Assembly (NCBI RefSeq): GCF_029525555.1
Contig: NZ_JAPDHZ010000004.1
Coordinates: forward strand, 960,443-1,024,442
DNA: 64,000 bases
Source of the DNA: Cohnella ginsengisoli
GTDB taxonomy: Bacteria; Bacillota; Bacilli; Paenibacillales; Paenibacillaceae
Direction of reading: 5' to 3'
The notes under the pieces are model-generated. The model saw nothing but the letters and a program-made list of their open reading frames with translations, searched no databases and was not told the origin of the DNA. Shown piece after piece: positions 38,761 through 49,594 of the stretch (positions are counted from its first letter, which is position 1; every line of letters begins with the position of its first letter). The position numbers and the translations under genes are program-made.

Positions 38761-39653
38761 TAAGCAAACAACAATCGCTGGGCGAACGCGTTTTTGATAA
38801 ATTCAACTACGTCTTTATGGCCCTGTTCTCCTTTATCTGCATCTATCCGTTCTACTACGTCTTCATTTATTCGATCAGCGAACCCAGATTGGCGCAAAGA
38901 GGCATCTATCTATGGCCGGGCAACTTCAATATCGACGCCTATATTAAAATATTCAGTTTAAATACGATCCCGCATGCTTTTCTGGTTTCGGTAGAAAAAA
39001 CAGTGATATTCACCGTCTTGTGCGTGTACTTTTCGGCGATGCTTTCCTATCTCTTTACCAAACACGTGATGCCTTACCGCAAATTCATGTATCGCATCGT
39101 GATCTCCTCCATGTATCTCAATTCCGGTCTGATTCCGTGGTATATCACGATGAAAACGTACGGACTTCGCAATTCTTTCCTGCTCTATGTCCTTCCGGGA
39201 ATCATTAACGCCTTTTATATCATCCTGGTCAAGACTTATATCGAGCAATTGCCTTCTTCGATGGAAGAGTCGGCTCAGATCGATGGCGCCGGGTTTATGA
39301 CCGTCTTTAACAGAATTATATTTCCGCTCTCTAAACCGATTATCGCAACCGTAGCCGTGTATGCCTCAGTGGGCTGCTGGAATAGTTGGATCGATAATTA
39401 CTTGCTGGTCGAGAAAGCCAATCTGCAGACGATTCAAGTCATTTTGTACGGCTATCTGAACGAAGCGCAAAGCTTGTCTCAGGATCTTGCGGCCATGACG
39501 GCCAATTCGGGTTCGGGCAGGCAGCTCCAGCTCTCGCCGGAGACGATCAAGATGAGCATCACCGTCATTTCGGTGCTTCCGATCATCCTCGTCTATCCGT
39601 TTTTGCAAAAGAATTTTATCAAGGGCATTATGCTTGGCGCAGTGAAAGGTTAA
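38757..39653 (+). CDS. Sugar ABC transporter permease, YtcP type
   Basis: 298 aa, intact. Six membrane segments, beginning VFMALFSFICIYPFYYVFIY, with the ATPase-docking loop EESAQIDGAGFMTVFNRIIF. It is the second channel subunit. The start is GTG 38757, overlapping the LplB-type stop by four bases once an upstream base error is corrected. As printed, the two permeases read as one 606-codon frame. No ATPase gene is present in this window; such transporters commonly borrow a shared MsmX-type ATPase. Confidence 0.88.
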   Translation: MISKQQSLGERVFDKFNYVFMALFSFICIYPFYYVFIYSISEPRLAQRGIYLWPGNFNIDAYIKIFSLNTIPHAFLVSVEKTVIFTVLCVYFSAMLSYLFTKHVMPYRKFMYRIVISSMYLNSGLIPWYITMKTYGLRNSFLLYVLPGIINAFYIILVKTYIEQLPSSMEESAQIDGAGFMTVFNRIIFPLSKPIIATVAVYASVGCWNSWIDNYLLVEKANLQTIQVILYGYLNEAQSLSQDLAAMTANSGSGRQLQLSPETIKMSITVISVLPIILVYPFLQKNFIKGIMLGAVKG

Positions 39654-39663
39654 TTCGGATATG

Positions 39664-39685
39664 ATGGTTTTTTCTAGAAAACCAT
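39664..39685 (+). other. Hairpin between permease and binding-protein genes
   Basis: ATGGTTTT pairs with AAAACCAT around a six-base loop. It is not followed by a T run. It may stabilise or process the mRNA so that the lipoprotein is made in excess. Confidence 0.4.
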
Positions 39686-39731
39686 GTATCAATAGATAAA
39701 ACGGCAAGTCAATCACTAGGGAGGTTATTCG

Positions 39732-41541
39732 ATGTCAGGGATGAAAAAGAAAACGAGTTTGCTCGCTCTGGTTGCCAGCATGTCCCTTCTAACCATGACG
39801 GCGTGTTCAGGCAACAACGCAACGAACAATGCTTCATCGTCCGCGCCAGCTTCAAGCACTGCGCCCGCATCAAGCCAAGCAGCTGCATCAAGTCCGGCAG
39901 CCGATCCTTCGGCAGGAACCGATCTTCCCAGAGATCCGATTACGTTAAAGGTATTCATTGGCGGTTCGGACGCGAGCTTGAATGGCGTATGGAATACGTC
40001 CATTGCCAAGGTTATTCAAGAAAAACTGGGAATTACGCTGGATCTAATCACGGGCGACGCCGTAAAAGCGAAAACGCTCGTTGCCGGCGGAGACTTGCCT
40101 GATATCCTATCGACTGCCGGGATCTCCGACTTGGTAGACTCCTTGATTCAGAGCGGTCAGGTTATTCCCTTGGACGACTTGATTGATAAGTACGGCCCGA
40201 ATATTAAGAAAAACACGCCGCAAGCGCTGGAAATTATGAAAGCGTCGGCAAGCAACAACACCGGAAAAGTTTATTTCCTGCCCGTTCGGGTGAATAAAGC
40301 CAGCGACAATCCTGTCCCGCTGAGCAGCGCGCTTGCCGGATTCTATACAAGATGGGATCTGTATAAAGCGATCGGCGCGCCGGCGATGTCGAATGAAGAC
40401 GATTTCTTAAAAGTGAATAAAGAAATCCAAGACAAGTTCCCGACAACGAAGGACGGCAAGAAAGCCTATGCGTTCTCGGCATGGGCCGGCGGCGACATGT
40501 TCCCTTATATTATCTCTTATCCGTTCTCGATGGGGTATAACAACTGGTCGTTCGATACTTCCATCGGCGCAGTAAACGGAGACGTTCAAGACAACTTCCT
40601 GCAAAAAGACGGCGTATTCTGGAACGGCATCAAGTTCTTCAACAAAGCATACCGCATGGGCATCTTCGATCCGGAAGGGTTCACGCAAAAAATCGATCAA
40701 TACATCGCCAAGCTGAACAACGGCCAAGTGTATAACTCGGCGGCAAGCTTCTGGATGGGCGGCAGCGATCTGGTCGCGAATACCGGCGTTGCCGATGCGG
40801 AGTTGCTGCAATTGCCCGGACCGTTCCCCGGCTACATGGCGTTGTATCCGAAAGACGCGCCGGGCGGCAATCTCCTCAGGACCGGCCCGCGCCATTACGA
40901 AGGCCAACAAGTATCCGGAGCGCACGATGGAGTTGTTTAATTTCCTTAGCGGCGACGAAGGCGGAAGATTGCTGTTCACCGGCGTCAAAGGCGTAGATTG
41001 GGATGTCGTAGACGGCAAGCCGCAATTGATCGGCAAGATGGCGAAGCCTTCCGATCCTGGATACAGCGACTATCTGAAAAGCGTAGGTACGACGACACTG
41101 AACAAGTTGTCCAATCTTCATGAAGCATGGCCGGCAGAAGACGGCTATCCGCTTGACCTGAAACTGGTTATCGATCCGTCTACGGTTACGCCTGCCGAAA
41201 AGGAATTGGCTCAGCAATTCGGGGCGGAACTGTACCCGGGGCAAGTATACGACAAGTTGATTAAAGACGGAAAAGCCGTTACCGATTCGAAATACTTTGC
41301 TTTCACTGCTTTTGTAAAACAATTGTCCCAGCCGAATCAACAAGTGATGACGAAGGCAGAAACGTACTTCCTGGCGAACGTTGCGAAGTATATTATGGCG
41401 AAGGACGACGCAGCCTTCGAAGCCGCGCAGAACAAAGCCATCGATGATTTTAAAGCGATGGGCGTAGACAAAGCATATGCCGAATTCCACAAGCTGATCG
41501 ACGACGCCAAAGCGTTCGTGAAAGAGAACAACCTGGAATAG
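39732..41541 (+). CDS. Extracellular solute-binding lipoprotein (one frameshift)
   Basis: Reconstructed at 602 aa. Signal peptide with lipobox MTAC (Cys at residue ~25), then a Ser/Ala/Pro linker, then a two-lobed binding fold of the LipO/LplA type (LKVFIGGSDASLNGVWNTSI, GDLPDILSTAG). It hands sugar to the LplB/YtcP permeases. The break near 40869-40880 is cured by one base less, giving GGISSGPARAITKANKYPER. The start is ATG 39732 behind GGGAGG. It is followed by a terminator that probably allows some read-through into the hydrolase genes. Confidence 0.88.
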
Positions 41542-41562
41542 GATTCGGATCGACGCAATTGA

Positions 41563-41593
41563 AGAGGGACTGCCTTCAGGTGGTCCCTTTTCT
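41563..41593 (+). terminator. Terminator or attenuator after the binding protein
   Basis: AAGAGGGAC pairs with GTCCCTTTT (one wobble), running into TTTTC. It separates a highly expressed transport unit from the hydrolases. Confidence 0.65.
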
Positions 41594-41635
41594 ACTGGAC
41601 CAGCGTAGATCAGGAAATCAACGGGAGGGAATGAA

Positions 41636-43767
41636 GTGTCCGCAAATTCGACTTCGATCATCGCCGATCTTGAGAACATGCGCTTCGAATACAAGTCGGA
41701 GCTGTCGATTTACACCGAAAAGCTGATGGACGGCCGATTGCTGTTTGCCGGCTTTCAAGATAATGGCACCACGATATACGATTACAACGACTTCAAGGAT
41801 AAACCTTCCTTTGATCTGACGATCGATGGCGAATCGTTATATTACGGATGGAGATTTAGCGATTTTGCATCGGATCGGGACGAGCTCGGGAACACGACTG
41901 GAACCTTGATGCTAAAGCATGCATGGAAACCGATTCAGTTAAAAGTCATCACGAGCTGCTGCGGCTTCGGCTTCTTCAGTAGATCGATGGAAATCGTCAA
42001 TTTATCGGAAGAGACGGCAATTGGGCTTACGAATGTGACCCCGTTAAAAGGATGCCTTTGGAGCATTACGGATAACGTCGCCGATAATCTGCGAGACGAC
42101 ACGGTCGCGCCTTATTCGGTCGGGCGGTTCAAGGATTTGTATTGGGCGAACGAGGGCAATTTTGCCTGGCAGGACGTCCCGGTAAATACCGGCATTTTCT
42201 TTAATTCGACTTTCGGCATGAGCGGGCACGGCAGCCCTTTTTTTTATTCTGCGCAACAATATCAACGGCGGCTACTTCGTGTGCCAGATGGGCTGGTCCT
42301 CTAACTGGAAGACAGCCTTTTTCGCCGACTACTTTAACGATAGCCGTCTTCCGAACAAGATTAACCTGAACTTCGAGGTTCAACCGGTTACGCCCTCGCC
42401 GGCCCGATTGATCGCGCCGGGCGAGACGATCGCGGCGCCGGACATGCATTTCGGGGCGAGCCATGCCGACTTGGATGCGGCGATCCAGAACCTGCACGCC
42501 TACTTGAGGCAATCCGTCCTGCGACAGGCCGGCGATGGCCTGCAGCCCGTCATTTATAACCAAGCCGGTTATATGGTGCCCGGCTATAAGCAGCCGGAGA
42601 TGAGCGAAGAAGGACTCAAGCAAGAGGTCGACATCGCGGCCGAACTGGGCGCCGAGCTCTTTATGATCGATGCCGGATGGTACGGCAACAATGGGACGGA
42701 GGGAGCCGATTGGGGGGAATACGACTGGCGATTGGTACGCGGCGGATATTCTTCCGAACGACCTGTTTCCCGTCTATGAATATGCGCGATCAAAGGGCTT
42801 GAAATGCGGGTTATGGGTAGAAATCGAGACTGCCGGATCAAAATCGAAGCTTGCCGAAGATCATCCCGATTGGTTTTTAACGAAGTACGGCCATACGTTC
42901 CCGAGAGTGCTCGATCTGTCGAAGCCGGAGGTGAAGGATTTCGTCCGTTCCGAAATCGTTCGGCTCGTCGAAAAATATCAATTGGACATGTTCCGCCTGG
43001 ATTACAATTCAAGCTCTAACGAAGGGGGCTTTAATCTCCAGGACGGCCGGAACGAGAACACGCATTGGAAGCATATGGAGGCCATTTACGAGATTTTCGA
43101 TCGGGTCGGCTCACAATTTCCAAACCTCCAACTCGAAAATTGCGCCAGCGGAGGCGGCCGGACGGATATCGGCATCGTTAGCCGATTCACCACGACTTGG
43201 GTTTCCGATTGGTTCAAGATGCCGCGGACGGTGCGGATCTTGAACGGCATGAGCATGGCACTCCCGCCTGAATATATCAACAGATCCTATTCGCCGGGTA
43301 TGGAAGGGAATCTGGACACGCACATGCACGTGATAATGATGGGACATCCGATGCTTTGCGGCGTCGCGCCTTCCCTGACGGACGCGAGTCCCGCGACGAT
43401 GGCCTGCGCCAAAAAATATATCGGCATCTACAAAAATTTCATCCGGACCTTTCACCGGACGGCAAAAGTGTATCATCACACGCCGGTCATCCCCGGCGCG
43501 GACGGTACGGGGTGGGCCGCGCTGGAATACGTTTCCGAGGACCGGGCGAAAGCCGTGGCGACGGTGTTCCGGCTCATTAACGCGGAGGAAAATCGCTACG
43601 CGCTTAAATTTAAAGGTCTCGATAAAGGAGCGAGCTACCGCGTGCGGATCGAGCCGGAAGGAAGCGAGTTCGTTGTCGCAGGCTACGCATTATCGAGAGA
43701 GGGACTTACGATCGAACTGGATACGGCATTAACCTCGCAGATGATATTGCTGAATCGAACAGAGTAA
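41636..43767 (+). CDS. Alpha-galactosidase, GH36 (two frameshifts)
   Basis: Reconstructed at 709 aa, the usual GH36 size. It releases alpha-linked galactose from oligosaccharides such as raffinose or galactomannan pieces. An N-terminal beta-supersandwich is followed by a TIM barrel with IDAGWYGN, GLWVEIE, the nucleophile Asp455 in FRLDYN and the acid/base Asp510 in NCASGGGRTD. Breaks at T8 (42238-42245) and G6 (42712-42717) are each cured by one base less. The start is GTG 41636 with GGGAGG seven bases ahead. There is no signal peptide, so imported substrate is cut inside the cell. Confidence 0.9.
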
Positions 43768-43795
43768 GTAGACAAGGAGCAGGGAGGCGTCATTC

Positions 43796-45454
43796 ATGAA
43801 AACAAGCTACTCGGGTCTTGCCGTCATTCACACGAGGCCGGCATCGATGAACGTCATCGTCGAGCCTGGGCGCATCGCGGCTGGCAACCGGGTCGTCGAG
43901 CTGGCCGAAACCGCTACGATCTGTATTCGCGCTGCCGGACAACGGCGGTATAACGACCAACGCTATCGGATCGTAGGCGAAGGCACGGCTTCCCCGAGCG
44001 GCTGGAACGGCGAGGATATACGCGGCACCGCGGGAATGCCTTATCAGCGCATGGTTCCCGGCTCGCTGCAGGTGTACTCGAAAGACCGGGAGAAGCGTTA
44101 CGTTCCGGAAGCCGATTATACGCAAGACAGCTACTGGGGCACGATTAAGCGCCATCCGCAAGGGGAGATCGGGGCCGATCAAGAGCTGTCGATCGACTAC
44201 GCCGTATGGTTGTGCAGATATGATGCCATCGTCCTGCAAGAGGACGGTACGATTCGCGTCGTCGAAGGCGACAGCGAAGCGCCGGAGTCGCGCGAGCTGC
44301 TGCTGCCCGAGCCGCCGGCGGCGGCCACGGGATTTGTGTTGGCCCATGTTTTCACGGGCTGGGGCCAATCTTGCATTCATGGCGGCGGGAGCTTGGTCGC
44401 CGCGGATCGCTCGTCATCTCTCCGATCGCCGGATTGGCTGCCGGTTTTAACGGGACGTTACGAGGACATGGTAGAGCGGACCTACGTGGTTGAGGTTGGG
44501 GCCGCGGAAGGCGATTCCGAAGGACATTACCAGGTCAGAATCGGGGCAACGGGAGAGGATTACGGCACAAGCCAAAACTTGACGATAGATCAATTGCGAT
44601 GGACGGAAGCCAAGCCGCTGCCGCACGACCGGAAGGTGCCGCTGCTGCTGCAATCCGCCTACCGATATCCGGTGAGCTGGGGGCTGGAGCTGGATTTTTC
44701 TCCGTCGGGATCGGATGCGAACGTGGACTTATCCGGAACGTATAAGGTCACGGCCTATCCGGAAATGATCTTCGACCGCAGGCAAGCGCTTGACGGGAGC
44801 GATCCGCTGGACGTTATTCCCCTGGAGCGGCGCGGTCATCTGGATGGCTTCAGGGATAAGCTTGCTTCCGGCCTTCCGGTTCGCATCGCATTCTTCGGCG
44901 CAAGCAACGCGCGCCATGGATTATGGCCCGCGCAAGTCGTCGGCGCGCTTCGGCAAACCTATCCGCGAGCCGCGATCTCGACTTCGGTCATCGCCTATGG
45001 CGGAGAGGAGATGCGTCATGGCAGGCACCGTTTCCGGCATGAGGTATTGAGCGTGGCGCCAGATTTGATCGTGATGGAGTATTTTATCAACGATGTATGC
45101 TACGGCCGTCCGGAGGAGACCGAAGAGGCCGCCCGCTATCTTTTGCAAAGCATGCGCGATGCCGGCATTCCTTGTATTCTCCTTACGAATAACGGCGCTA
45201 ACCCGCTGTTCTCCGGAAACGGTTCATCAAGCAGCTTCCGACGATACCACGAGCTGTACCGCAGGCTGGCCGCCGAATACGAAGTGGCTTTTGTCGGCGG
45301 CTACGGCTACTTCAGCAATCTCCATACGTTCGGCAAGTATTTCATGACGGAGCTTAAAGGCAACATGGTCAACCATCCCTACGGGATCGTCGATCGGAAC
45401 TGGGGACTGTTCGATCGCGTGTTAAGCGGCGCTATATTAAAAATGCTCTTATAG
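43796..45454 (+). CDS. SGNH-type esterase with N-terminal beta domain
   Basis: 552 aa, intact. The first ~340 residues are beta-rich and unassigned. From ~355 comes a GDSL/SGNH hydrolase: block I RIAFFGASNARHG (Ser370, GAS replacing GDS), block II around GGEEMRHGRHRF, block III YFINDVCYG with the Asn, and block V NMVNHPYG with the catalytic His. Such enzymes remove acetyl or other acyl groups from carbohydrates. Sitting between GH36 and GH32 genes, it probably deacylates the imported glycan so the glycosidases can act. No signal peptide is seen. Confidence 0.78.
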   Translation: MKTSYSGLAVIHTRPASMNVIVEPGRIAAGNRVVELAETATICIRAAGQRRYNDQRYRIVGEGTASPSGWNGEDIRGTAGMPYQRMVPGSLQVYSKDREKRYVPEADYTQDSYWGTIKRHPQGEIGADQELSIDYAVWLCRYDAIVLQEDGTIRVVEGDSEAPESRELLLPEPPAAATGFVLAHVFTGWGQSCIHGGGSLVAADRSSSLRSPDWLPVLTGRYEDMVERTYVVEVGAAEGDSEGHYQVRIGATGEDYGTSQNLTIDQLRWTEAKPLPHDRKVPLLLQSAYRYPVSWGLELDFSPSGSDANVDLSGTYKVTAYPEMIFDRRQALDGSDPLDVIPLERRGHLDGFRDKLASGLPVRIAFFGASNARHGLWPAQVVGALRQTYPRAAISTSVIAYGGEEMRHGRHRFRHEVLSVAPDLIVMEYFINDVCYGRPEETEEAARYLLQSMRDAGIPCILLTNNGANPLFSGNGSSSSFRRYHELYRRLAAEYEVAFVGGYGYFSNLHTFGKYFMTELKGNMVNHPYGIVDRNWGLFDRVLSGAILKMLL

Positions 45455-45493
45455 CCGCCAAATGCGGCTGCGGACGGGCTGGAGGAAACGGCG

Positions 45494-47062
45494 ATGGACC
45501 CTAATACGATTAAAGAATCGATCCGGACAGTCAAAGCGTTCAGAATGATGCTGCTCGGCGACCGCTACCGTCCCGGCTATCACTTTGCCATGCCCGAAGG
45601 ATTCGGATTGCCTGGCGATCCGAACGGCGCTTTTTATGCGAACGGCAGATATCATCTCATGTATCTCTATGAAAACTGTACGAGCACGACCGGCGCCTTT
45701 AATTGGGGCCATATTTCGAGTCATAATCTGGTCCATTGGCGCCACCACCCGGACGCGCTGATCCCAAGCGACGGGGATAACGGCGCGTTTAGCGGCGGCG
45801 CCTTCGTCGATGACGACGGTACCGCTTACCTTTCTTATTCGAGCTTGGCGACCGATATGGAGACGATGGCCGGCGGCGGCGTCGGCATTGCGAGGAGCTC
45901 GGACAGACACTACGAACAGTGGGAAAAATTCGATACGCTGGCCATCCAAAGCACGGCAAACGGCATTACGGAGGTCGTCGGCAAAAACGGCGAGCGCGTA
46001 TATGCGGGGGAGCTGCGACCCAAGCAACATTTGGAAAAAAGACGGCGTGTATTATATGCAAACCGGAAATTTGTGCGTGCTCGGCGACTACGGTAGAAGC
46101 GAAGATTCTCCGCTTGAGGCGAGAGGCGACTGGACGGATTTATTCCGATCGACGGATTTGAAGAACTGGGAATACGCCGGTCGATTCTACGAAAGAGATC
46201 GTTCGAACCAATGGACGCTGGAATCGGAAGACGACATGTGCGCGAGCTTTTTCCCGCTTCCGCTGAGCAGGCATGGGGGGAGTGCCGAGCGGCAAATACC
46301 TGCAGCTTTTCATTTCGCATAACAAAGGCTGCCAGTATTACATCGGGGGAATACCGCGACGATCGATTATGGCCGGAAAGTCACGGACGCATGACCTGGG
46401 TAGACAGGGCGTTCGCCGCTCCCGAAGCGTTGATGGACGATAAAGGCCGGCAGATCGTATGGGTGTGGATCATCGATAATCTGGAAGACGAATCGAGCTT
46501 TGGATGGTCCGGCGTGTACAGCGTGCCGCGAACGTTGTGGTTAGGAGAGGACGATACGCTGCGGATGGCGCCTGTAGACGAACTTGCCATGCTGAGATAT
46601 AACGGCAAGCGCTTCCCGTCCGTCGAACTCCCCGCAGGCGAAAAGCTGGAGCTGGATGGCATCAACGGCGAATCCGCCGAGATTAAGCTGACGATCGTAC
46701 CCGGAGCCGCCCGGAAGACCGGACTGAAGGTGCGTACTTCCCCGGACGAAGAGGAAGTCACGCTGCTCTACTACGATGCCGCCACGAAAGAGCTTGTATT
46801 CGATTCGACGCGCAGCGGCGCCGGGGGCTGGAAGGCAAGGGAAGCCGCGCCTTTTCAACTGAAGGAATCCGAGCAGCTCGAATTAACGGTTTATATCGAT
46901 AAAGGCGTGATCGAGATCTTCGCCAATGAACGCCAAGCGATAACAAGACGGGTGTACCCCGAGAGATCGGATAGCACGGGCGTCTACCTCTTCACCGAGG
47001 GCGGCACGGCTTCCTTCGACACGATACAGGTATGGGAAATGATGCCGTCGAATTCCTATTAA
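45494..47062 (+). CDS. GH32 family hydrolase (three frameshifts)
   Basis: Reconstructed at 522 aa. A five-bladed propeller with GDPNGAFYANGRYHLMYLY (nucleophile Asp of the NDPNG site), FSGGAFVDDDG, and RDP-like SCDPSNIWKKDGVYYM, then a C-terminal beta sandwich (KLELDGINGESAEIKLTIV to DKGVIEIFANERQAIT). GH32 enzymes cleave fructosides such as sucrose, inulin or levan. The usual ECP acid/base block reads EDDMCASFFPL, so the Glu is displaced and activity or specificity may differ. Extra G residues in 46006-46010, 46275-46280 and 46345-46349 break the frame. The ribosome binding site is GGAGG. Confidence 0.82.
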
Positions 47063-47091
47063 CGTTAAATAGAAACACAAGGAGGTAACGG

Positions 47092-47796
47092 ATGATGAGG
47101 ATTTTAGCGATCGGCGCCCATCCGGACGATGTGGAATGCTGCGTAGGCGGCACGTTGGCGAAGTGCGCGGCACGCGGTGACGAAGTGACGATTATGGTGG
47201 CCACCAACGGGAATGTCGGCTCGCCGACGCTCACCAAGGAAGAAATCGCGGCCGTTCGCAAAAAAGAGGCGCAAGCCGCAGCGGACGTCATCGGAGCCGG
47301 TCTGATCTGGCTTGATTACGACGACGAGTTCTTGTTCCACGACCGCGAATCCAGAATGACCTTCATCAATGCCATCCGCAAAGCGAATCCGGACGTGATG
47401 TTCGTGCACAGTCCCAATGATTATCACCCCGACCACCGTATTTGTTCGGAAATATCGATCGACTGCCGCATCCCGGTGACCGTACCGTTGATCGTCACGG
47501 AATATCCGGCGATGACGAAAGTGCCGCATGTTTTCTTATACGAGAACGTCGGCGCCGTCGATTTTCAACCCGAGGTATACGTAGATATTACCGATGCGTT
47601 CGAGGTCAAATCAAAAATGCTTCAATGCCATGAAAGCCAGGATGTCTGGATGCAGCACGTGTACGGCGCCGATATCGTCTCGAACATGGCGAGAGTCGCC
47701 TCCATGCGCGGCGTTGCGCCGGGCTACAAATATGCGGAAGGCTTCCGCAGCTTGCCCATGTTCCCTATACCGGGAAGTCCGCACCTGCTTCCTTAA
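47092..47796 (+). CDS. PIG-L/LmbE family deacetylase
   Basis: 234 aa, intact. AIGAHPDDVE (His10, Asp12, Asp13) and HPDH (His112, His115) are the zinc and catalytic residues of the family, which removes N-acetyl groups from GlcNAc-type sugars or related compounds. The start is ATG 47092 with AGGAGG just ahead. Its place among glycosidases and an SGNH esterase points to deacetylation of the incoming glycan or of a product. Confidence 0.88.
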   Translation: MMRILAIGAHPDDVECCVGGTLAKCAARGDEVTIMVATNGNVGSPTLTKEEIAAVRKKEAQAAADVIGAGLIWLDYDDEFLFHDRESRMTFINAIRKANPDVMFVHSPNDYHPDHRICSEISIDCRIPVTVPLIVTEYPAMTKVPHVFLYENVGAVDFQPEVYVDITDAFEVKSKMLQCHESQDVWMQHVYGADIVSNMARVASMRGVAPGYKYAEGFRSLPMFPIPGSPHLLP

Positions 47797-47897
47797 GGCG
47801 ATCGTCGGCTCGCAACGACAAGAAGACCGGAGGTTCCCGATGCTAAAGTAAAGCCGGGGAAGCCGGCTTAGACAGCCATTTCATAGGAGTGAAAAAG

Positions 47898-49499
47898 ATG
47901 AAGCTGCAGTATAGTATGGCGCATGAACCTTTGCTGGACGCGGCAACGCGGGATGACTTGATCGCGAATATCAGAAGAGCCGGCATCGAGAAGATTTGGA
48001 TCGCGGGATTTTTCTCCGGCAAGATGGTCGACATCGAGGAGCTGAAACAGGCAAAGGCGTTCGCCGAGCTGCACGGCCTTGAGGTCGGCGCGGTCACGAT
48101 CCCGATCGGTCACCCCGGCAACGCGCTGAATCCGGAGGATCCCGACCTGGATCTGGAGATCCCCAAGCATTGGCACTATCGGGTCGATATCCATGGCCAG
48201 ACCGTCTATTATTGCGGAGCCATCGATCAGTGCCTGATCGAGGACAACGGCAAAGCGGCCACGCAGCTGCGCGATGCGGGTTTCAAAGAGGTATTTCTGG
48301 ACGACGATCTGCGAGCCGGCAACTTCAACGAATTTATCGAAGGCTGTTACTGCGATGCTTGCGTGGCGGAATTCAACCGCGCCTACGGTCGTCAGGAGAC
48401 GAGGGAATCGTTGCTCGTTCATATGACGCAGCGGCGGAACACGGCCATCATGGAGGATTGGGTCGCGTTCCAGTGCGTTAAAGTGACGGACGTCGTGAAG
48501 GCAACGGATATCGAAGGCGTCCAGCCCGGCATTATGGTGATGCACTTCGGAGACGAGCGGCACGGGATCGATATTCCTTCGATTCGCGAGCAAATGCCGC
48601 ACGCGCTGTTCCGGGTGGGAGAGTACCAATTTAACGATGCCAGATTCACGACGTCTCATGCGAAAGCGGAAGAACTGCTCGGCATTCTGTATCACTTGAG
48701 CTTTATCGATAAGAAATACGCGTATAGCGAATCGACGATTTTTCCGCCTCGCTCGTTAAAGGCGCACAACCTAGTCTATAAAGCGAAGCTGGCCATTGCG
48801 GCGGGCCTCGAGAACGTGCTGTTCATGAGCGGTACGTGGGTGCTGGACGAGAGCTATTGGCAAGCGATCGCGGATGCGCTGCCGGTCTTGCGCGAGCTGG
48901 ACCGGGAGACTGCCGAGGTGCCTAGAGAATTTCCGGTACATCTGGCGTACGGTACGCATGGCGCTTATGCGGAAGCGTTCGTGCCGACGAGTTTGCCTTT
49001 GCTGGCGGGATTGCCGGTCAAGGCCGTCCGTGCGGACCAGAGCGGCGAGGGCGGAGAGCTGCTGCTATTTTTCGGAGACTATCTTTTAGGGGCGGAATGG
49101 CAGGCGCACCTGCCTCGCTATAAACAGGTCGTGTTTGACCAAGCGGCATCCATGAAAAATAAGGATGTCCTGGAGCGGCTGCAGACTTCCGCCGACAACA
49201 TTTCCTTCTGGGATGATCGAGCGGCGGCAAGGCCTGCCGCCAGGCAAATCTCTTCGCTACAGCGGCTGTTGGCGGAGGGCTCCTGGGCTTTCCCGCGATT
49301 CGAAGAGGGGAATCAGATCGGCTTGGTGTGGCTCAAGGAAAGCGACAAGTGCATCTTGTTTAACTTGCTGGAAACGGAAAATCAGGGGATCGTCCGGTGG
49401 GCGGACCGCCAGTATCCCATTCGGCTTGCGCCCTTGTCCTTTGCGATCCTTGACGGCACGGGCGCCTTGACGTTATACGATACGGCATTCGCGCGCTAA
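47898..49499 (+). CDS. Putative TIM-barrel carbohydrate-active protein, family unassigned
   Basis: 533 aa, intact. Residues ~1-330 look like a TIM barrel of the GH42-like or family-10-like kind: IRRAGIEKIWIAGFFSGKMV, VFLDDDLRAGNFNEFIEG, then CYCDACVAEFN, a Cys cluster common in such proteins, and VMHFGDERHGID. The rest includes a Rossmann-like middle (GELLLFFGDYLLGAEW) and a small beta end, as in GH42 trimerisation and C-terminal domains. No confident acid/base and nucleophile pair can be named. The start is ATG 47898 after TAGGAG. It is in the glycan operon and probably acts on the same substrate. Confidence 0.6.
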   Translation: MKLQYSMAHEPLLDAATRDDLIANIRRAGIEKIWIAGFFSGKMVDIEELKQAKAFAELHGLEVGAVTIPIGHPGNALNPEDPDLDLEIPKHWHYRVDIHGQTVYYCGAIDQCLIEDNGKAATQLRDAGFKEVFLDDDLRAGNFNEFIEGCYCDACVAEFNRAYGRQETRESLLVHMTQRRNTAIMEDWVAFQCVKVTDVVKATDIEGVQPGIMVMHFGDERHGIDIPSIREQMPHALFRVGEYQFNDARFTTSHAKAEELLGILYHLSFIDKKYAYSESTIFPPRSLKAHNLVYKAKLAIAAGLENVLFMSGTWVLDESYWQAIADALPVLRELDRETAEVPREFPVHLAYGTHGAYAEAFVPTSLPLLAGLPVKAVRADQSGEGGELLLFFGDYLLGAEWQAHLPRYKQVVFDQAASMKNKDVLERLQTSADNISFWDDRAAARPAARQISSLQRLLAEGSWAFPRFEEGNQIGLVWLKESDKCILFNLLETENQGIVRWADRQYPIRLAPLSFAILDGTGALTLYDTAFAR

Positions 49500-49594
49500 G
49501 AGAAGCATCGGCGGGGTAGCCGGATGACAGCCGGTATTCGACCCATGCGCCTCAAGAAAGGCTGTCCTCAATCACGAATAGGGAGGAAATCACA

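Noticed and set aside
37833..39653. A novel fused ABC permease
   Set aside because: Removing one base from a G run restores two ordinary genes with a GTGA overlap.
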